DNA from: Thermodesulfovibrionales bacterium
Lineage (GTDB): Bacteria; Nitrospirota; Thermodesulfovibrionia; Thermodesulfovibrionales; UBA1546
Direction of reading: 5' to 3'
Assembly (NCBI GenBank): GCA_030018605.1
Contig: JASEHP010000087.1
Location: forward strand, 1 to 6,951
Length of the DNA stretch: 6,951 nucleotides
In this document: one piece after another, positions 6,853 to 6,951 of the stretch
Layout: every line of letters starts with the position of its first letter
Numbering within the stretch: position 1 is the first letter of the stretch
Notes under the pieces: generated by a model
Told to the model about the DNA's origin: nothing
The model's database searches: none
What the model saw: only the letters and a program-made list of their open reading frames with translations
Made by a program: the position numbers and the translations under genes

Positions 6853-6881
6853 ATGTTAACAAAAAACGGCTTACTTTTCAA
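6853..6881 (-). promoter_or_regulatory. Alternative operon promoter, possibly giving a leaderless RDD transcript
   Basis: On the minus strand TTGAAA (6881-6876) is followed after 17 bp by TAACAT (6858-6853). The match to consensus is five of six for the -35 and four of six for the -10. Initiation would fall at or within a base or two of the RDD ATG at 6847. This fits the absence of any Shine-Dalgarno-like sequence in front of that codon. It competes with the TATAAT promoter just upstream, and the sequence alone cannot decide between them. Confidence 0.25.
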
Positions 6882-6908
6882 TTATAATTAAATGTATTGT
6901 TCTACCAA
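6881..6908 (-). promoter_or_regulatory. Candidate sigma-70-type promoter of the RDD-mreBCD-mrdA-rodA operon
   Basis: On the minus strand a perfect TATAAT (6886-6881) lies 16 bp after TTGGTA (6908-6903), which matches the TTGACA consensus at four of six positions. Initiation would fall near 6874, leaving a leader of about 27 nt before the RDD start codon. Four bases of the -35 box (6905-6908) belong to the nearest 17-bp repeat copy, so the repeat sequence contributes directly to the promoter. The region around the -10 is itself AT-rich and palindromic, which makes chance matches more likely. Confidence 0.4.
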
Positions 6909-6946
6909 TTTAGAAATGTCCTATTCTTGCCAATTTAGAAATGTCC
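6905..6946. repeat. Two tandem copies of a 17-bp direct repeat (possible mobile-element end)
   Basis: The 17-mer CCAATTTAGAAATGTCC occurs perfectly at 6905-6921 and 6930-6946, separated by 8 bp, giving a 25-bp period. The bases just outside the repeat differ between copies, so the conserved block is exactly 17 bp. Closely spaced direct repeats of this size are known at the termini of some insertion sequences, for example the multiple terminal repeats of the IS21 family, where they bind transposase. No transposase lies in the window, so any element would extend beyond 6951. A pair of regulator-binding sites is the main alternative. The repeat itself is certain; its nature is inferred. Confidence 0.6.
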
Positions 6947-6951
6947 GCTTT

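Noticed and set aside
6905..6946. CRISPR array reading of the 17-bp repeats
   Set aside because: There are only two copies with an 8-bp gap. CRISPR repeats and spacers are longer, and no cas gene is present.
1..6951. Defence system, phage, toxin-antitoxin or other novel cluster
   Set aside because: Every sizeable gene is a recognisable shape, signalling or RDD-family gene. Apart from the repeat pair at the right edge there is no sign of accessory DNA.

Overview
This window reads as ordinary chromosome from a rod-shaped, Gram-negative-type bacterium. All convincing genes are on the minus strand. By eye the base composition is moderate (neither extreme AT nor GC), codon use looks even across the genes, and the protein style fits Nitrospirota or a deltaproteobacterial-type lineage. 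That assignment is an impression and was not tested.

Main block, read in transcription order from 6847 down to 1236: an RDD-family membrane protein, mreB, mreC, mreD, mrdA (PBP2) and rodA. The first five genes overlap their successors by 10, 1, 4 and 11 nt; only rodA stands apart, 22 nt after mrdA. This is the complete core of the cell-elongation machine (elongasome, or Rod complex). MreB filaments lie on the inner membrane, MreC and MreD link them to the periplasmic enzymes, RodA polymerises glycan strands from lipid II, and PBP2 crosslinks them. The tight overlaps point to one co-translated operon. The unusual part is the RDD gene at its head, overlapping mreB.

Upstream of the operon (6848-6951) are two candidate promoters and two perfect copies of a 17-bp direct repeat with a 25-bp period. 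The repeats look like the end of an insertion element or another dispersed repeat that continues past the window edge. The -35 box of one candidate promoter lies partly inside the nearest repeat copy.

Downstream of rodA is a spacer rich in short direct and inverted AGTG/CACT repeats. It contains a good extended -10 promoter that starts over the rodA stop codon. A tRNA with a CAU anticodon follows (elongator tRNA-Met is the best reading), and then, after 72 nt, a gene for a two-domain signalling protein with an N-terminal PilZ domain and a C-terminal response-regulator receiver domain. Its leader holds a possible five-codon mini-ORF. The last 292 bases (1-292) have no convincing gene, only a hairpin that could terminate the PilZ-receiver transcript.

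I found no clear undescribed system. The points most worth a second look are the RDD-mreB coupling, the PilZ-first domain order, the repeat pair at the operon promoter and the repeat-rich tRNA spacer.
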